Shown here one piece after another: positions 61,451 to 64,000 of a stretch of 64,000 nucleotides of DNA; positions within the stretch are counted from its first letter, which is position 1; the number at the start of each line of letters is the position of its first letter. Location: NCBI GenBank assembly GCA_900473415.1, contig UCLR01000045.1:124001-188000 (forward strand). The letters run 5' to 3'. The notes beneath the pieces were generated by a model. It saw only the letters and a list, made by a program, of their open reading frames with translations, was not told where the DNA came from and searched no databases. Made by a program: the position numbers and the translations under genes. The DNA is from Hyphomicrobiales bacterium (GTDB lineage: Bacteria > Pseudomonadota > Alphaproteobacteria > Rhizobiales > Beijerinckiaceae).

Positions 61451-62892
61451 GCGACGCCTCGTATCTCGACAATGCCCGCAACGCAGCGCTTGCCTTCGGC
61501 GACAGCCTGCTCGGGCTGGCGCGGCCCCGGCTGCGCATCGGGATCACGGGGCTTTCGCGCTCGGGCAAGACGGTCTTCACCACCGCGCTGATCCAGAACC
61601 TGATGGAAGGGGCGAAGCTGCCCGTACTGAAGGCGGCTTCGGAAGGGCGCATCGCGCGCGTTCGCCTTGTTCCGCAGCCTGACGCGGACGTGCCGCGCTT
61701 TCCCTATGAGGCGCATCGCGCCGCGATGAGCGGGCCGGATCGGCGCTGGCCGGATTCGACGAAGCGCATCTCGGAGCTTCGAGTCGAAATCGACTATGAG
61801 CGCGCTGCCGGCTGGTTCAAGGGGCCAGCGACGCTGACGCTCGACATCGTCGACTATCCCGGCGAATGGCTGCTCGACCTCGCCCTGATCGGACAGGACT
61901 ACAAGGCCTGGTCGGTGCAGGCCGTGGCGGATGCGCGCAAGGCCCATCGGCGCGAGGCTGCCGCCGAATGGCTCGCCGATCTCGCCGGGCGCGATCCGGA
62001 AGGGCCGCCGGACGAGCTGGCGGCGGAGGCGGCGAGTGACCTGTTCAAGGGCTATCTCGCCAGGCTGCGCGCCGATCCCGAGGCGGTGGCGGTGACGCCG
62101 CCCGGCCGCTTCCTGATGCCAGGCGATCTCGAAGGCTCGCCGGCGCTGACCTTCGCGCCGCTCGATCTCGGCCCTGACCGCGAGCCGAGGCCCGGCACGC
62201 TCGCCGCGCTGATGGCGGAGCGTTTCGAGGCCTATAAGCGCGTCGTGGTGGCGCCCTTCTTCCGCGACCATTTCGCCCGGCTCGACCGGCAGATCGTGCT
62301 GGTCGATGTGCTCGCGGCCCTCGATGCCGGCGCTCCGGCCCTGGCCGATCTCGAAACCGCGCTGGGCCAGGCGCTCGCCGCCTTCTCGGTGGGGCGCAAC
62401 AGCTGGATCTCGAGCCTGTTCGCGCCCCGCATCGAGCGCGTTCTCTTTGCTGCGACCAAGGCCGATCACATTCATCATAGCAGCCATGATCGGCTATCGG
62501 CGGTGATGTCGCATCTCGTCGGGCGGGCACTCGCCCGGGCGCAAGGGGCGGGCGCGCAGGTCGAGGCGATGGCGCTGGCGGCGGTGCGGGCGACGCATGA
62601 AGTCCGGATCAAGCAGGGGCGTGAGGAATTGCCGGCCATCGCCGGCGTGCCGGAGGCCGGCGAGGAGATCGACGGGCAGGTCTTCGACGGCGTCGCGGAG
62701 GCAGCGGTGTTTCCCGGCGACCTGCCGGAGCGGCCCGAGGCCATCTTCGATCCCAAGGCGCATTGGCAGGTGAGGGCGCCACGCTTCCGCCCGCCGCTCG
62801 TCGCGGCCGATGCAGGCGGGCGCGTGAAGCCGCCGCCGCAGATCCGCCTCGACCGCGCGCTGGAATTCCTGATCGGCGACAGGCTCGCATGA
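61447..62892 (+). CDS. YcjX family P-loop protein
   Basis: A 481-residue member of the YcjX/DUF463 family (E. coli YcjX 465 residues), a predicted nucleotide-binding protein linked to envelope stress. The P-loop is IGITGLSRSGKTVFTTALI (near residue 32), a second motif LDIVDYPGEWLLDL holds an Asp-x-x-Gly-like site, and the guanine-type motif may be ATKADHIHH near 337. The start is GTG overlapping the sixA stop. YcjF follows, the usual pair. Confidence 0.9.
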   Translation: MSDASYLDNARNAALAFGDSLLGLARPRLRIGITGLSRSGKTVFTTALIQNLMEGAKLPVLKAASEGRIARVRLVPQPDADVPRFPYEAHRAAMSGPDRRWPDSTKRISELRVEIDYERAAGWFKGPATLTLDIVDYPGEWLLDLALIGQDYKAWSVQAVADARKAHRREAAAEWLADLAGRDPEGPPDELAAEAASDLFKGYLARLRADPEAVAVTPPGRFLMPGDLEGSPALTFAPLDLGPDREPRPGTLAALMAERFEAYKRVVVAPFFRDHFARLDRQIVLVDVLAALDAGAPALADLETALGQALAAFSVGRNSWISSLFAPRIERVLFAATKADHIHHSSHDRLSAVMSHLVGRALARAQGAGAQVEAMALAAVRATHEVRIKQGREELPAIAGVPEAGEEIDGQVFDGVAEAAVFPGDLPERPEAIFDPKAHWQVRAPRFRPPLVAADAGGRVKPPPQIRLDRALEFLIGDRLA

Positions 62893-62920
62893 AGGCGCTT
62901 GTCGTGAGGGGAACCGGGTC

Positions 62921-63952
62921 ATGACCAAGGCACCGCGCGCGATCCGCCTCGACAACCCGACGCAGGACGGTGTGCTCGACGAGGGTATCGTCCGGCGCGG
63001 CGATGTCGCGATCCTGCCGGAGAGCGAGCCGATCGAGGCTGGCGAGCCTGCAGCCGTTCGGGTGGCGAAGCGGCGTGGTTTTTCCTGGGGCTCGCTCTTC
63101 GTCGCGGGGCTCTCAGGCTTTCTCGCGCTGGCGGCCGGGGTTTGGGTCGAGAATACGATTGCCGCGCTGATGAGCCAGAATCCGGCGCTCGGCTATGCAG
63201 CGCTGGCCTGCGCCGCCGTGGCGGTGCTGGCGCTGCTTGTCATGCTGGGGCGCGTGCTGCGCGACATCCTGCGCGAGCGCAAGGTCGAGGCTCTGCGCGA
63301 GCGCGCCACGGCGGCGCTCGCGGGTGGCTCGCCGGATGAGGGCCGGGCGATCGCGCAGGATCTCCTCGGCCTCTACAAAGGCCGGCCGCAGACGGCGCAG
63401 GGCCGCGCGGCGCTGGAGGCCGCTCTACCGCAGCTCTTCGCGGCGCGCGACATGCTGACGGTGGCGGAGCGCAGCCTGCTTGCGCCGCTGGATGCGCAGG
63501 CGCAGGCTCAGATCGCGCAAGCTGCGCGGCGCGTCTCGCTGGTGACGGCGGTGAGCCCGCGGGCGCTGGTCGACGTGCTCTTCGTGCTGGTCGCCTGCGC
63601 CCGGCTGCTGCGCTCCATCGCCGGCGTCTATGCTGGCAGGCCCGGCACGCTCGGCCTGCTCAGGCTGGCGCGGCAGGTGTTGAACCATCTTGTCCTGACC
63701 GGCGGCATCGCGGCGGGCGACGCCGTGATCCAGCAGGTGGTCGGGCAGGGGCTCGCAGCAAGGCTCTCCGCCAAGCTCGGCGAGGGCGTGATCAACGGCA
63801 TGCTGACCGCGCGGATCGGGCTCGCTGCGCTTACGGTCTGCCGGCCGCTGCCCTTCGTCGAGGAAAAGCCGCCGACGCTTTCGGACGTCGCGGGCGATCT
63901 GACGTCGTGGCGAGGGGAAGCGGGCGACCAGGGTCGGTCCTCGAACTCGTAG
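62921..63952 (+). CDS. YcjF family membrane protein (DUF697)
   Basis: A 343-residue partner of YcjX. Two N-terminal helices (SLFVAGLSGFLALAAGVWVE and ALGYAALACAAVAVLALLVM, residues about 48-110) are followed by a helical domain and the DUF697 segment (ALVDVLFVLVACARLLRSIA, VYAGRPGTLGLLRLARQV). TIGR01620-type proteins of this size are found next to ycjX in many proteobacteria. Function unknown, envelope stress is likely. The gene lies 28 nt after ycjX. Bases 63953-64000 hold no identifiable feature. Confidence 0.88.
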   Translation: MTKAPRAIRLDNPTQDGVLDEGIVRRGDVAILPESEPIEAGEPAAVRVAKRRGFSWGSLFVAGLSGFLALAAGVWVENTIAALMSQNPALGYAALACAAVAVLALLVMLGRVLRDILRERKVEALRERATAALAGGSPDEGRAIAQDLLGLYKGRPQTAQGRAALEAALPQLFAARDMLTVAERSLLAPLDAQAQAQIAQAARRVSLVTAVSPRALVDVLFVLVACARLLRSIAGVYAGRPGTLGLLRLARQVLNHLVLTGGIAAGDAVIQQVVGQGLAARLSAKLGEGVINGMLTARIGLAALTVCRPLPFVEEKPPTLSDVAGDLTSWRGEAGDQGRSSNS

Positions 63953-64000
63953 TGCACGGCGATGCGTCTTCTGAGGCGATCACAGGAGCGGCGCAGAGGA

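Overview
The window is GC-rich, densely coded chromosomal DNA of an alphaproteobacterium of the order Hyphomicrobiales (Rhizobiales). A Bosea-like organism is the best guess. The support is an HWE histidine kinase, a thioredoxin-reductase-like ferredoxin-NADP reductase, a PuuE-OHCU decarboxylase fusion, membrane PuuD, leader-peptide control of ilv and leu genes, and dispersed palindromic repeats of rhizobial type. The genus is inference; no rRNA is present.

Layout. 1-8.4 kb: branched-chain amino acid genes. A divergent PAS sensor is followed by an attenuator leader and ilvB, an amino-acid racemase, a GST, ilvH, a small membrane protein, a DUF924 gene, then a TetR gene and ilvC, and two tiny membrane proteins. 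8.4-15.5 kb: a ComEA-like protein, a DedA protein, and a NitT/TauT-type ABC transporter whose binding protein lies about 3 kb from its ATPase and permease. Between them sit a DUF4239 gene, a methyltransferase, an HxlR regulator and a 262-bp MITE-like element. 15.6-25.8 kb: an HWE kinase, SnoaL-like protein, pdxY, a nuclease-like protein, PhzF, Nudix, M3 peptidase, SulP transporter, a lipoprotein and a cytochrome c. 25.9-31.9 kb: a YoaK-type protein, the leuA leader and leuA, a RutG-like permease, tRNA-Lys(CTT), a hydrolase, MgtC and a proline-rich protein.

31.9-38.4 kb: an M20 peptidase, a stand-alone SNF2-type helicase, and a urate-to-allantoate set (puuE fusion, uraH, puuD). 38.6-48.1 kb: a YfhO-like membrane protein, FNR, a heme-binding-type protein, a BON-LysM protein, a rhodanese, then an orphan molybdopterin dehydrogenase subunit next to two c-type cytochromes. 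48.4-55.8 kb: a cyclase fused to a formylglycine-enzyme-like domain, a DUF4399 protein, a decayed M15 peptidase, a diguanylate cyclase, an AT-rich gap, a cupin, an XRE-cupin regulator with tandem operators, a DMT exporter and an SDR lacking its usual catalytic Tyr/Lys. 55.9-64 kb: an LpxH-like hydrolase with a glycosyltransferase, a KefB/C-type antiporter, a MoxR ATPase, SixA, and a YcjX/YcjF pair.

How genes work together. IlvB, IlvH and IlvC carry pyruvate or 2-oxobutyrate to the dihydroxy acids, and LeuA draws 2-oxoisovalerate into leucine. Both ilvB and leuA are preceded by short peptides rich in the cognate amino acids, so charged-tRNA levels probably control them. PuuD, UraH and PuuE-UraD form a complete urate to allantoate route. 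At least four families of intergenic palindromic repeats run through the window. One of them (about 100 bp, two stems) supplies the stop codons of two unrelated genes. Nothing resembling CRISPR, prophage modules or a defence island is present. The most unusual items are the MITE-like element, the two-stem repeat, and the cyclase fusion.
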